Shown here piece by piece: positions 36,160 to 45,106 of a stretch of DNA of 64,000 nt (the first letter of the stretch is position 1; each line of letters opens with the position of its first letter). A program made the translations under genes and the position numbers. The stretch spans positions 2,859,269-2,923,268 of the forward strand of contig CP070778.1 of the NCBI GenBank assembly GCA_020346245.1. Reading direction: 5' to 3'. The DNA comes from Flavobacteriaceae bacterium. GTDB taxonomy: Bacteria; Bacteroidota; Bacteroidia; Flavobacteriales; Flavobacteriaceae. The notes beneath the pieces were generated by a model that saw nothing but the letters and a program-made list of their open reading frames with translations, ran no database searches and was not told the origin of the DNA.

Positions 36160-37125
36160 ATGTCAGAAAAAAATGAACGTGTTAAAACACTCATACTAGG
36201 TTCAGGTCCTGCGGGTTATACCGCTGCAATTTATGCCGCGAGAGCAGATTTAAAACCAGTTATGTATACCGGAATGGAACCCGGTGGGCAATTAACCACC
36301 ACCACAGAGGTCGATAATTTTCCAGGTTATCCCGAAGGAATAGACGGACCTACAATGATGGTCCAATTACAGCAACAGGCAGAACGCTTTGGAACGGAAG
36401 TGCGCATAGGAATGGCTACCGCAGTTGATTTCAGCGATGAAGTTGGAGGAATCCACAAAGTAACCATAGACGATTCTAAAATTATTGAGGCAGAGACGGT
36501 TATTATTTCCACTGGCGCAACTGCAAAATATCTGAATATTCCCAGTGAACAGCGGTTACGAGGCGGGGGTGTTTCAGCTTGCGCCGTATGCGACGGGTTT
36601 TTTTATAAAGAACAGGATGTGGCCATAGTAGGTGGAGGTGATACCGCAGCAGAAGAGGCTTCCTATCTTGCTAATATTTGCAACAAAGTTACTATGTTGG
36701 TCAGAAAGGATTATATGAGAGCCTCCAAGGCTATGCAGCATAGGGTTAACAGTCTGCCAAACATTGATTTGAGATATAATTCTGAGGTGGATGAAGTTTT
36801 AGGTGACCAGGTAGTTGAAGGTTTACGAATAGTGAATAATAAAACAGGGGAAAAGGAAGAAATTCCGATTACCGGATTCTTTGTTGCTATTGGGCATAAA
36901 CCAAATACTGAAATATTTAATGGACAGCTTGAGATGGATGATACAGGTTATCTCATTACCCATGGTAAATCTACCAAAACAAGCAAGCCCGGAGTTTTTG
37001 CAAGTGGTGATGTTCAGGATAAGGAATACAGGCAGGCGGTAACTGCTGCAGGAACTGGATGCATGGCGGCCTTAGACGCAGAACGATATCTTGCGACAAT
37101 AGAAACACCTCAGGAAGTATCCTGA
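36160..37125 (+). CDS. trxB: Thioredoxin-disulfide reductase
   Basis: 321 residues from ATG 36160; a TTG two codons earlier is open but unlikely. FAD motif LGSGPAGYTAAIYAAR, redox pair Cys141 and Cys144 in CAVCDGFF, NADPH motif GGGDTAAEEA and the C-terminal FASGDVQD. It reduces thioredoxin with NADPH. It is downstream of the RND operon with a 207-bp gap and its own terminator. Confidence 0.95.
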   Translation: MSEKNERVKTLILGSGPAGYTAAIYAARADLKPVMYTGMEPGGQLTTTTEVDNFPGYPEGIDGPTMMVQLQQQAERFGTEVRIGMATAVDFSDEVGGIHKVTIDDSKIIEAETVIISTGATAKYLNIPSEQRLRGGGVSACAVCDGFFYKEQDVAIVGGGDTAAEEASYLANICNKVTMLVRKDYMRASKAMQHRVNSLPNIDLRYNSEVDEVLGDQVVEGLRIVNNKTGEKEEIPITGFFVAIGHKPNTEIFNGQLEMDDTGYLITHGKSTKTSKPGVFASGDVQDKEYRQAVTAAGTGCMAALDAERYLATIETPQEVS

Positions 37126-37154
37126 TAAAACTTAGAAAGTATTCTCCAAACAAT

Positions 37155-37186
37155 AAAAAAGACCGCCATCTCGGGCGGTCTTTTTT
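37155..37186. terminator. Bidirectional terminator between trxB and the convergent gene
   Basis: Stem GACCGCC / GGCGGTC with six A before and six T after, so it reads as a terminator from both sides: trxB on plus and the 37202-37672 gene on minus. Confidence 0.9.
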
Positions 37187-37201
37187 ACATTATATCGTTT
37201 C

Positions 37202-37672
37202 CTAATCTATACGTTTGTAATTTTCTGAGAAAGTGCGTTCCCCCTCAGCATTTGTGCTTATTTGGCTATAGGTATCATTCTTCAGTACCAGTTCAAAAGT
37301 AAAATTTCTTAAAGTCTCCAAATCCCTCATCATGCCTTTATCGCCATATTCTATGGTTTCTATTAATTCGTCCTCAGTTATTTTATAGGTTCCATAGCCA
37401 AACCTTCCAACAACATCATTTCCATCTGCGTCTTTTGTATCGCTGGAAGTAGTTCGAGACCACATGACCTTGCCGTTATAATACATTTTTACTTGTCTGT
37501 ATCCCTCGGCAAGAGGTACAGTATCTATGATATTATCACCATCATAGTTATAAAAGCTTTGCAGCTCCCAGGTGCCTTCTATTGTATGCATTGTATTAGG
37601 TTTTAATGATATAAGTGCGGCAGCACTAATAAGGAGTGCCATCACTAAAACCAGTCCCAGTAATTTCTTCAT
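37202..37672 (-). CDS. Exported protein of unknown function
   Basis: 156 residues. The N-terminal hydrophobic stretch LVLVMALLISAAALISL is a signal peptide or anchor. The rest begins IEGTWELQSFYNYDGDNI and has a strand-rich pattern ending ERTFSENYKRID, reminiscent of lipocalin-like proteins in Bacteroidota that start with a GTW motif. I do not recognise a known family with confidence. Single gene, convergent with trxB. Confidence 0.75.
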   Translation of the reverse strand: MKKLLGLVLVMALLISAAALISLKPNTMHTIEGTWELQSFYNYDGDNIIDTVPLAEGYRQVKMYYNGKVMWSRTTSSDTKDADGNDVVGRFGYGTYKITEDELIETIEYGDKGMMRDLETLRNFTFELVLKNDTYSQISTNAEGERTFSENYKRID

Positions 37673-37791
37673 GTTAGTGTATTTTAATGTTATTCTTAAA
37701 TATATCTTAAAAGTTACAATTTTTTTACGAAACTAGGAGAATATCAGGGAATAAATTATGAATTGAAAATAGGTTCCAAGCAGTTTAATTC

Positions 37792-38841
37792 TTAATCGTA
37801 GAAAGAATTAATTAGTGCGGTAAGAATCGTAATGTCTTTCTCAGTATGGGAGGCTGTCAAAACTATCCTGCTTTTTAGGCTGACTTCTTCCGAAGGGTAG
37901 TTGAAATCAGTAACAATTACCCCATTGCTATGTAGAAATTTTGTCAGTTCAGAATTGGAATAACCAAATACCGGAAAACCTTCTATATAGCTAAAATTCT
38001 TTCTATTATTTATTTGATTTAAGAAAAGAGCCAAATTATAATCCAAAGTTCTTTTTTTGGATTTATATATTTCCTGAGTTTGCATTAACGTAGCCATACT
38101 AGCCGGTGATGGGGGTGAGGCTCCGGCATAAAAGTCAGTATTTAATACTTCTCTCAATCTTGCACTAGTGCCAAAGATGGCCCCTGCATCAATACCTAAG
38201 GCCTTGCCCAAAGAGCAGCAAATTAACAGCTCTAATGGTCTAAACCCGGAGAGGATTTGAAAGACACCACTATTTCCCGGGCCTATTTGTCCTATACCGT
38301 GTGAATCATCTACCACGAGAATACATTTTTTTACCGGGAGCGAAGTTAAGCCTTGAAATTGCGGGTAATTGTAGCCTGAAAAATCTATGGAGTCTAAAAG
38401 AATTACGGGTATCGCGTCTTTTTCTGAAGACAGATGGTCCCTTAACGCTATATTCAATGCTGAATAAGTGATATAAGGTTTTATGTTAGATTGGTAAAGT
38501 GCAGAATGACTATTTGGGGTATAGAATAACCTATATGGCCCGGTACTGAATAAATTACATATCAACTGGCCTGCAAGATATCCGGAAGAAAGCGTTACAC
38601 AGTCTTCACAACCAACCCATTCAGAAAGATAACTTTCTGCTTCTCTGTATACCGATAACTGAACATTGGATTTTCTGGAAGCACCATAGCCGGTGCCATA
38701 CTTTTTGATGTTTTTGATAAAAATATTCTGAAACTCCCTATCAGTTTGAATTCCAAAATAAGATGTTCCACCAAAATAAAGAAACTTCTTGCCCTTGATT
38801 ACAATTTCACGACCCGGAAAAGAATCTATTTTAGAGGTCAT
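37792..38841 (-). CDS. AONS-like PLP-dependent acyltransferase/aminotransferase
   Basis: 349 residues, shorter than typical 8-amino-7-oxononanoate synthase (about 385-400), of fold type I. Lys213 in CSLGKALGIDAG is the PLP lysine, and VDDSHGIGQIGPGN holds the Asp-His pair that binds the cofactor. Closest family: alpha-oxoamine synthases and aminotransferase class I/II. Its ATG overlaps the stop of the upstream dipeptide epimerase (38838-38841), so the two may act in one pathway, perhaps cell-wall peptide use. No biotin genes are near. Confidence 0.78.
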   Translation of the reverse strand: MTSKIDSFPGREIVIKGKKFLYFGGTSYFGIQTDREFQNIFIKNIKKYGTGYGASRKSNVQLSVYREAESYLSEWVGCEDCVTLSSGYLAGQLICNLFSTGPYRLFYTPNSHSALYQSNIKPYITYSALNIALRDHLSSEKDAIPVILLDSIDFSGYNYPQFQGLTSLPVKKCILVVDDSHGIGQIGPGNSGVFQILSGFRPLELLICCSLGKALGIDAGAIFGTSARLREVLNTDFYAGASPPSPASMATLMQTQEIYKSKKRTLDYNLALFLNQINNRKNFSYIEGFPVFGYSNSELTKFLHSNGVIVTDFNYPSEEVSLKSRIVLTASHTEKDITILTALINSFYD

Positions 38842-39851
38842 ACCAGTAGTTCTATTCCACTTCCATTTATTCCGGGAAAAACCACCCGGCCGGTTTCTTT
38901 AATTTTAACACCTTTGGCAATATCCTCAGCCAATAACATTGCCCCATCCATATCTACATAATCCAATTTTGGCAATAGCTGTGCGATGGCAGAAATCCCA
39001 ACTGTAGATTCTGTCATGCAGCCCACCATTACTTTTAAATCTAATTCCCTTGCTTTGTCTATCATTCGCAAAGCCGGAGTTAGACCCCCACATTTGGTCA
39101 GCTTTATATTTATACCATTAAAATGGAGCCAGCATTTTTCTACATCACTTTCTTCAATACAACTTTCGTCTGCTATTACCGGAAGAACACTTTGATGAAT
39201 TACTTTCTCCATGCCCTCCCAATCATCGGCCTTTAAGGGTTGTTCCAAAAACTCAACACCCAGTTCTTTAAGCAATGGTGCGTTATGAATTGTTTCTGCT
39301 GCAGTCCAGGCACAATTGGCATCAATCCTGAAAATAGCTGATGTGTGTTTGCGCAACTCTCGAATGATGGCCACATCATTATCTGTTCCTAACTTAATCT
39401 TGTAAATAGGCCAGGGTTTTTCTTTCATTTTCGCGACCATGGTATCTATGGTATCCAGACCGATAGTATAGTTGGTAATTGGATAATTCTCAATAGTAGT
39501 ACCCCAAATCTCGTACAACGGTTTCCCTAGGATTTTGCCATAGAGATCATGGGCAGCAAGATCCAGAGCACATAGAGCAAAGTTGCTCAATCCCTTCGAT
39601 AAAATAAAAGCATAAAAATCTTCAGTAGTATTAAAATCGTAGGCCTCTATTTCCTGGCGAATGCCTTCTATTTCAGAGATCATGCTTTTACAGCTAATAT
39701 TGTAATATGGATTAGAGGTTGCTTCACCGTATCCCGTACAATTATCAGATGAGAGAGAAACTATTAAAGTATCTTGTGAATTATGAGATTCCCTTGAAAT
39801 ACTAAAGGTGTGCTTCAAGGTCAACGTATACTTTTTAAGTTTGAGATCCAT
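38838..39851 (-). CDS. L-Ala-D/L-Glu dipeptide epimerase
   Basis: 337 residues of the enolase superfamily. Acid-base Lys pair Lys151 and Lys153 (YKIKLG), metal ligands in RIDANCAW, EQPL and ADESC, and the second catalytic Lys in KLTKCGG match the muconate-lactonizing subgroup of dipeptide epimerases. It converts L-Ala-D-Glu from peptidoglycan to L-Ala-L-Glu. The start is followed on its strand by the AONS-like gene with a 4-bp overlap. Confidence 0.87.
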   Translation of the reverse strand: MDLKLKKYTLTLKHTFSISRESHNSQDTLIVSLSSDNCTGYGEATSNPYYNISCKSMISEIEGIRQEIEAYDFNTTEDFYAFILSKGLSNFALCALDLAAHDLYGKILGKPLYEIWGTTIENYPITNYTIGLDTIDTMVAKMKEKPWPIYKIKLGTDNDVAIIRELRKHTSAIFRIDANCAWTAAETIHNAPLLKELGVEFLEQPLKADDWEGMEKVIHQSVLPVIADESCIEESDVEKCWLHFNGINIKLTKCGGLTPALRMIDKARELDLKVMVGCMTESTVGISAIAQLLPKLDYVDMDGAMLLAEDIAKGVKIKETGRVVFPGINGSGIELLV

Positions 39852-39898
39852 TCATAAATTGTTTAATACGAATATAAATAAATCCCATATATGTCTAA

Positions 39899-39926
39899 CT
39901 AAAACCCCGGTAAGAATACCGGGGTT
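39899..39926 (-). terminator. Terminator of the GIN-domain gene
   Basis: Minus-strand stem AACCCCGGTA / TACCGGGGTT with a 4-nt loop followed by TTTT. It lies 53 bp after the head-GIN stop and also stops read-through into the epimerase gene. Confidence 0.8.
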
Positions 39927-39978
39927 AAAATAAAAATGTTAAGGTAAAAGTATGTCGTTGTTTATTGGCTAGCCGATC

Positions 39979-40701
39979 TTAGTTTTTATGGACGCTTCCG
40001 GAAACAGATTTCTTCATTTGAACTGTTGCGTCACCAGTATATGAAATATCTCCGCCACTGCTTGCATCAGCAATGAGGTTTTCAGATACATTTACAGAAA
40101 TATCGGCTCCGCTGCTTGCATCGGCATGGCAGGTTTGTACTATGAAGTCCCGAGCCTTAATGTCCGAACCACTGCTGGCTTTAACATTGAGCATATTGGC
40201 TTCTCCGGATAATTTAATATCCGCTCCGCTGCTTGTATTGGCACTAACCTCATCTGCACTTAGTTCCACTTCAAGATCCGATCCGCTAGTGGCTTTCAAT
40301 GAAATTTTATCAGATTCTATAACATTCTTCCCAATTAAATCAGCACCACTGGAAGATGCCAGTCCGGTTATATCCGGCAAAGAAACATATACTTTTTTTG
40401 TAGCTCTGCCAATATTTTCAATGGCATGTATTTTTAGTTTGCCATCTCGGATATCTGTTCCTATAAGGTCTATAATATTTTCATCTGCTTCCACGGTAAT
40501 TTCAAAATCTTTTGCCTGGGTAACATAAACATCCAGACCTTCCTGGGCTGATACAACAGTAAATTCTTCAGTAACTTCTCTCTGGTCCTCGGCGACAATA
40601 CCATTTCCTTTTTTGCCGTCTCCAAAGTTAATATCAAAGGCACAGGAGGATAAAAATAGTGCCAGGATAAATGCGATTGTAATTCTTGCTAATGTTGTCA
40701 T
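39979..40701 (-). CDS. Head-GIN (DUF2807) lipoprotein
   Basis: 240 residues. Lipoprotein signal MTTLARITIAFILALFLSSC. The mature part is an all-beta repeat of short strands with many SSG(S/A)D motifs, typical of the putative auto-transporter adhesin head-GIN domain of Bacteroidota. Function unknown, on the cell envelope. It is downstream of the PspC gene on the same strand with a 143-bp gap. Confidence 0.87.
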   Translation of the reverse strand: MTTLARITIAFILALFLSSCAFDINFGDGKKGNGIVAEDQREVTEEFTVVSAQEGLDVYVTQAKDFEITVEADENIIDLIGTDIRDGKLKIHAIENIGRATKKVYVSLPDITGLASSSGADLIGKNVIESDKISLKATSGSDLEVELSADEVSANTSSGADIKLSGEANMLNVKASSGSDIKARDFIVQTCHADASSGADISVNVSENLIADASSGGDISYTGDATVQMKKSVSGSVHKN

Positions 40702-40844
40702 GATAGTCGTTTTTTAGGAACCGCAATTCCTGCGGGTTTTGATTAAATGTTTACTTATTTTGATTGATAAAATTCTTTGTTTCTTTTTAAAAAAATAAAA
40801 ATGAATAACTCAATTGTGGTATTCAAATGATGAATTGTAAGCTT

Positions 40845-42569
40845 CTAGTTATTCTCGTTGGTTTTGATCTTCACGCCCTCCTCGTCAATTTTCATTTTAA
40901 AGGAATCCCCGTCATCTTTAATATCAATATCTACACCATCGCCATTGATAATTATGCGGCCATCTTCATCTTCTTCATCCTCTTCCAGATCTTCAGGACA
41001 GTCCAAACACTTTAGGATACCATTATCCTGCATAAGCCATTGATAATCTACAATATTGCTTCTATAAATATCTTTGTCGTATCGGGTTACTCTTCCAATA
41101 TGGCGTTTGGCAGATTCATCTAATTGTATTACACTATTTGAAGGAACAAAAACGGTTACTCTTACTTCCTGATCCCTTACTTTGTTTTTCGCAGCTGTAG
41201 TATAAAAATTATCCAGTATTAGGGTATTAGCTTCCACGGAATAAGCATAATCAATTTTGGTTGCCCTGTCTTTGGCACTTTCAAAAGAACTTCCGTCTGC
41301 GTCTTTTCGTATACGTATATGAGCAAGAGAATCTTCAGATTTTTTAATATCAAATCTTACATCATCGTCGAATAGCAATTTATCTCCTTCCTCATTGTAG
41401 GTTAAAGTCATTCCGTTTATACCCACGTTTTCCTGATTTTCATAGAGATCACTGGCCTGCAGGTTAATACGCAAAGTATCTACCCCTTGCGGAAAATACA
41501 GATCTTCTTTAATAGTTGTAGTTCCACTAAAAGCATGAGCCGAGACCTGTTGAATACCAAGGACACTTAACCCTATTATTGCGAGCAGCCATAGTCCCAA
41601 TAAGGAAAACTTAGCTATGTTTCCAATGGACTGAAGGTTATTCACCAGAATTTTTAATCCAAGGTATAACAGAAAGAAAAATGGAATACCAACGGCAAAA
41701 AAGCATAACAGAGAAACAAGCCAAACAGGTGCAGAGGTGGAATTTACCATGTCATAAAAGTCTATTCCAGGGATATGTACAATATCCAAAATTCCAACGG
41801 TGAAAAATCCTATAAAGAGACCGATTAAAGTTGCAGCTCCTATTATGATTAATAAGATCCCAATAAATTTTCCGAAAACTTTAAATAGGAACATTATAAC
41901 ATCACCCAGTGCATCAAAAAAAGTTTTGCCACTGCTTTTTACCTTATTACCTACTTTTTCATAATCTACACTCTTTACTTTATCTGCAACATCATCAAAA
42001 CCCTCTTTTACTTTTCGTTCAATATTACTGATGTTTACGGGTTCACCTCTCATATCCAATTTCTGAGAGGTGGTTGCAGCTTCCGGTACTAAAATCCAAA
42101 GTAAGATATAGGCAATGAAGCCAAAACCTGTAAAAATACCCAGTATGATAAAAATGAGACGTATCCAGATGACATCAAACCCAAGATAGTGCTCCAGGCC
42201 AGCACACACACCTCCAATATATTTGTTGTCAATATCTCTATAGAGTTTTTTAATTTTCGGACGTGATTCCGTGCTTCTTTTGGGTTCATCTTCAAAAATG
42301 TCTTCATCGACCATGTAATCTTCAGGTTGCCCCATGATGTTGATGACCTCATCTACCTCTTTAAGGGTGATAACCTGTCTGTCGTTTTCCATTTTTTCCT
42401 GGAAAAGTTCTGCTATCCTGGCTTCAATATCAGCAATGATTTCATCGCTCCCGGCTGTACCGGAAAATGAGCGCTTTATGGATTCCAGGTAACGCTGTAA
42501 TTTGTTAAATGCTTTTTCATCAATGTGAAAAAGTATATTTGCGAGATTTATATTTACTGTTTTATTCAT
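40845..42569 (-). CDS. PspC-domain membrane protein
   Basis: 574 residues. An N-terminal coiled domain (about 1-95) is followed by the PspC domain YRDIDNKYIGGVCAGLEHYL (about 110-170) with its first membrane helix pair, then several more helices between about 225 and 350, and a strand-rich C-terminal domain rich in acidic residues (EEDEEDEDGR). PspC proteins sense or guard envelope stress. It overlaps a regulator-plus-target pattern: the PadR gene ends 2 bp upstream. Confidence 0.86.
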   Translation of the reverse strand: MNKTVNINLANILFHIDEKAFNKLQRYLESIKRSFSGTAGSDEIIADIEARIAELFQEKMENDRQVITLKEVDEVINIMGQPEDYMVDEDIFEDEPKRSTESRPKIKKLYRDIDNKYIGGVCAGLEHYLGFDVIWIRLIFIILGIFTGFGFIAYILLWILVPEAATTSQKLDMRGEPVNISNIERKVKEGFDDVADKVKSVDYEKVGNKVKSSGKTFFDALGDVIMFLFKVFGKFIGILLIIIGAATLIGLFIGFFTVGILDIVHIPGIDFYDMVNSTSAPVWLVSLLCFFAVGIPFFFLLYLGLKILVNNLQSIGNIAKFSLLGLWLLAIIGLSVLGIQQVSAHAFSGTTTIKEDLYFPQGVDTLRINLQASDLYENQENVGINGMTLTYNEEGDKLLFDDDVRFDIKKSEDSLAHIRIRKDADGSSFESAKDRATKIDYAYSVEANTLILDNFYTTAAKNKVRDQEVRVTVFVPSNSVIQLDESAKRHIGRVTRYDKDIYRSNIVDYQWLMQDNGILKCLDCPEDLEEDEEDEDGRIIINGDGVDIDIKDDGDSFKMKIDEEGVKIKTNENN

Positions 42570-42571
42570 TA

Positions 42572-42907
42572 TTAGTTGTTTTTAGTATTGGTAACCAAAT
42601 TAACTGCACCTCTAAGTTCATCCCAGGTTATGTTTAATTCTTTAAGGAACACTTTACCTGTTTCTGTAAGAGCGTAATATTTCCTTGGTGGGCCGGAGGT
42701 CGATTCCTCCCAACGATAATTCAGCAAGCCTGCATTCTTTAACCTGGTAAGCAAAGGATAAATTGTACCTTCAACTACCAGCATTTTTGCATCCTTAAGG
42801 GTACCCAGAATTTCGGATGCATATTTATCATCTCCTTTTAGAATGGAGAGTATGCAATATTCCAAAACCCCTTTCCGCATCTGTGCTTTTGTGTTTTCTA
42901 TGTTCAT
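42572..42907 (-). CDS. PadR-family transcriptional regulator
   Basis: 111 residues: a compact winged helix, GVLEYCILSILKGDDKYASE, with the recognition stretch VVEGTIYPLLTRLKNAGLL and the YRWEESTSGPPRKYYALTETG wing. It represses its own operon in many bacteria. It is cotranscribed with the PspC gene (2-bp gap), so it likely controls PspC and possibly the GIN protein. Confidence 0.93.
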   Translation of the reverse strand: MNIENTKAQMRKGVLEYCILSILKGDDKYASEILGTLKDAKMLVVEGTIYPLLTRLKNAGLLNYRWEESTSGPPRKYYALTETGKVFLKELNITWDELRGAVNLVTNTKNN

Positions 42908-43066
42908 AATTTCATAATTCTGTTTTGTGCTGCTCCGCTTGCTGCGGGTTTAATTCAGCATCTGGTTAACTGTTCGTTTTTTTGCTTTTCATTTGATGAT
43001 GATTGATAAATAAACTCTTTTTATTGATGAATAACTCCTAGTATACAGCGTGATTAAGGCTGTTTA

Positions 43067-43549
43067 TTATTTTATAAAATTTATCGTAATCGGATATTTA
43101 AAGTATTGTCCTTCATTGGTTCTTAAGGTGGCTAATATGGTATAAACAATATTGATTACAAAAAGCGCAACCTGCAACATGCCTGTAATTCCGATTGGCC
43201 AAAGCCACCATCCAAAACGCAGGTTTTCTCCTAAGAAATGAAAGTTTATATTGTTGAATTCATTGTAATCGTGAATATTTAAAAGCCCTCCTTCAAAAAT
43301 ACCGGGCAAAAATCCAAGAACGAAAGGAACAGTTATGACGCCAAGAATAATTGAGTATAATAAGAGGCTAATTTGGAAATTTAAGGCCTGTTTACCATTG
43401 TAGTCCACAAAGCTATGTTCCTTCTTATTTCCTATCCATAAAACCAATGGCAAAAGAAAATTACCAAAGGGAATAAAGTACTTGCTTAGTGTGCTTGCAT
43501 GTATAACTGCGGATAAATTTCTTTCGTGTTTAGTCAATGTCTCTGTCAT
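43067..43549 (-). CDS. DUF4870 membrane protein
   Basis: 160 residues with about four membrane helices. It opens with a short polar stretch, then FIPFGNFLLPLVLWIGNKKE and FVDYNGKQALNFQISLLLY, the signature of DUF4870 (also TMEM-like). Function unknown. It is the first gene of the minus-strand group upstream of PadR but separated by 159 bp, so it may have its own promoter. Confidence 0.85.
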   Translation of the reverse strand: MTETLTKHERNLSAVIHASTLSKYFIPFGNFLLPLVLWIGNKKEHSFVDYNGKQALNFQISLLLYSIILGVITVPFVLGFLPGIFEGGLLNIHDYNEFNNINFHFLGENLRFGWWLWPIGITGMLQVALFVINIVYTILATLRTNEGQYFKYPITINFIK

Positions 43550-43682
43550 GGCATATTAGTTTCTTATGCAAATATATGGCTAAAAGAAGGTATTATGCAA
43601 AACATAGTACTAATATTTAACAATAAATTAACATTTATAAGTTAAAATAGAATACGTATTTTTACCTAATATTTATAGTTCA

Positions 43683-44138
43683 ATGAGTCTTAGTCCCAGT
43701 AAATTCAATCTTTTCGCGTTTTTTAAATTACCATCGGCCTGGTGGTGTGGGGTTCGACTTAAATCTTGTGATGAAGAGAAAGCTGTGGTTACCGTAAGAC
43801 ATAAATGGTTTAATCAGAACCCGTTTAAATCTATGTTTTGGGCCGTTCAGGGTATGGCGGCTGAACTCAGTACCGGGATTATGGTCAGTTCACAAATACG
43901 GGAGTGTGGTGAAAATATTTCCATGCTAGTAGCCAATAATAATGGTAATTTCTCAAAAAAAGCGACAGGTAAGATAACCTTCACCTGCGAAGATGGGAAG
44001 AAGATAAAGGAAGCATTGGACCAGACTATCGCCACAGGAGAGGGGCAAACCTTTTGGATGAAATCTGTAGGCATAAATGAGGAAGGAATTATAGTCTCTA
44101 CCTTTAACTTTGAATGGACGGTAAAATTGAGAGCATAA
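43683..44138 (+). CDS. DUF4442 hot-dog-fold protein
   Basis: 151 residues. The LPSAWWCGVRLKSCDEEKAV strand and NPFKSMFWAVQGMAAELSTG helix match DUF4442, a PaaI-type thioesterase-like fold. Likely acyl-CoA or acyl-thioester hydrolysis or binding; no catalytic residue is certain. It stands alone, divergent from the DUF4870 gene. Confidence 0.82.
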   Translation: MSLSPSKFNLFAFFKLPSAWWCGVRLKSCDEEKAVVTVRHKWFNQNPFKSMFWAVQGMAAELSTGIMVSSQIRECGENISMLVANNNGNFSKKATGKITFTCEDGKKIKEALDQTIATGEGQTFWMKSVGINEEGIIVSTFNFEWTVKLRA

Positions 44139-44214
44139 AAACTTTTAAATTTAGGCTGTTGATGTAACAATTTAAAACTTAATTCAACTAACTATTGATA
44201 CTAAAACCTATAAA

Positions 44215-44277
44215 TATGAAGGCACACGAAATGGACGATCTGATATGGAGTGTTTTTAGACCTAAACTTGATTCCTA
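44215..44277 (+). CDS. Possible 20-residue ORF before the CDF transporter
   Basis: ATG to TAA gives a 20-residue peptide (MKAHEMDDLIWSVFRPKLDS) that ends 22 bp before the transporter start. No family is recognised. It may be a leader peptide, a small protein, or chance. Low confidence. Confidence 0.25.
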
Positions 44278-44299
44278 AGTTTAGAAGGTTATCATCCAA

Positions 44300-45094
44300 A
44301 TGAATAAAACCGTATACGAAATAGCAAAAATGGACTGCGCTTCAGAAGAAAATCTAATTCGGATGAAATTGGATGGTATCTCTGAAATTAAGAACTTAGA
44401 GTTTGATATCCCCAATAGGATGCTTACTGTATATCATGAGGGACAAATAAGCCTTATTGAGAAGTCAATAATAGAATTGAATTTAGGTGGAAAAAAAATT
44501 ATATCTGAACAGACCAATCAAACAGAATTTGCCGAAAATACAAATCAGGCAAAGTTACTTTGGGCCGTCCTTGCGATTAATTTTGCTTTTTTTCTTATAG
44601 AGATCACGACCGGACTGATTTCAAGATCTATGGGGCTGGTTGCAGACAGTTTGGATATGCTTGCAGATTCATTTGTTTATGGATTAAGCCTTTTTGCTGT
44701 CGGAGGAACGCTGTCACGAAAGAAAAGTATTGCCAAGTTTGCTGGCTATTTTCAAATAACACTTGCCATCTTTGGTTTCGTTGAAGTTTTGAGACGCTTT
44801 TTCGGAGTGGAAGCATTACCCGATTTTAAGACAATGATTGTAGTTTCGGTTTTGGCTTTAATTGCGAATGGCATTTGTCTGTATCTGCTTCAACAATCTA
44901 AAAGCAAGGAAGAAGCGCATATGAAAGCAAGTATGATTTTTACTTCAAATGATATAATTATTAACTTGGGAGTTATAGCAGCTGGACTTCTAGTCAATTG
45001 GCTAAACTCTAATAAACCTGACTTGGTTATAGGAACAATAGTTTTCATTTTGGTCATTCAGGGGGCAAGAAGAATACTAAAAATAGGAACTTGA
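44300..45094 (+). CDS. Cation diffusion facilitator-like transporter with HMA-like N-terminus
   Basis: 264 residues. The N-terminal 75 residues form an HMA-like beta-alpha fold (MDCASEENLIRMKLDG) with only one Cys, so classic CxxC metal binding is lost. Six membrane helices follow, with the CDF metal site GLVADSLDMLADSFVYGLSL. It probably exports Zn, Co or a related divalent ion. It lies 12 bp upstream of the AIM24 gene. Confidence 0.85.
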   Translation: MNKTVYEIAKMDCASEENLIRMKLDGISEIKNLEFDIPNRMLTVYHEGQISLIEKSIIELNLGGKKIISEQTNQTEFAENTNQAKLLWAVLAINFAFFLIEITTGLISRSMGLVADSLDMLADSFVYGLSLFAVGGTLSRKKSIAKFAGYFQITLAIFGFVEVLRRFFGVEALPDFKTMIVVSVLALIANGICLYLLQQSKSKEEAHMKASMIFTSNDIIINLGVIAAGLLVNWLNSNKPDLVIGTIVFILVIQGARRILKIGT

Positions 45095-45106
45095 AAAATT
45101 AAAATT

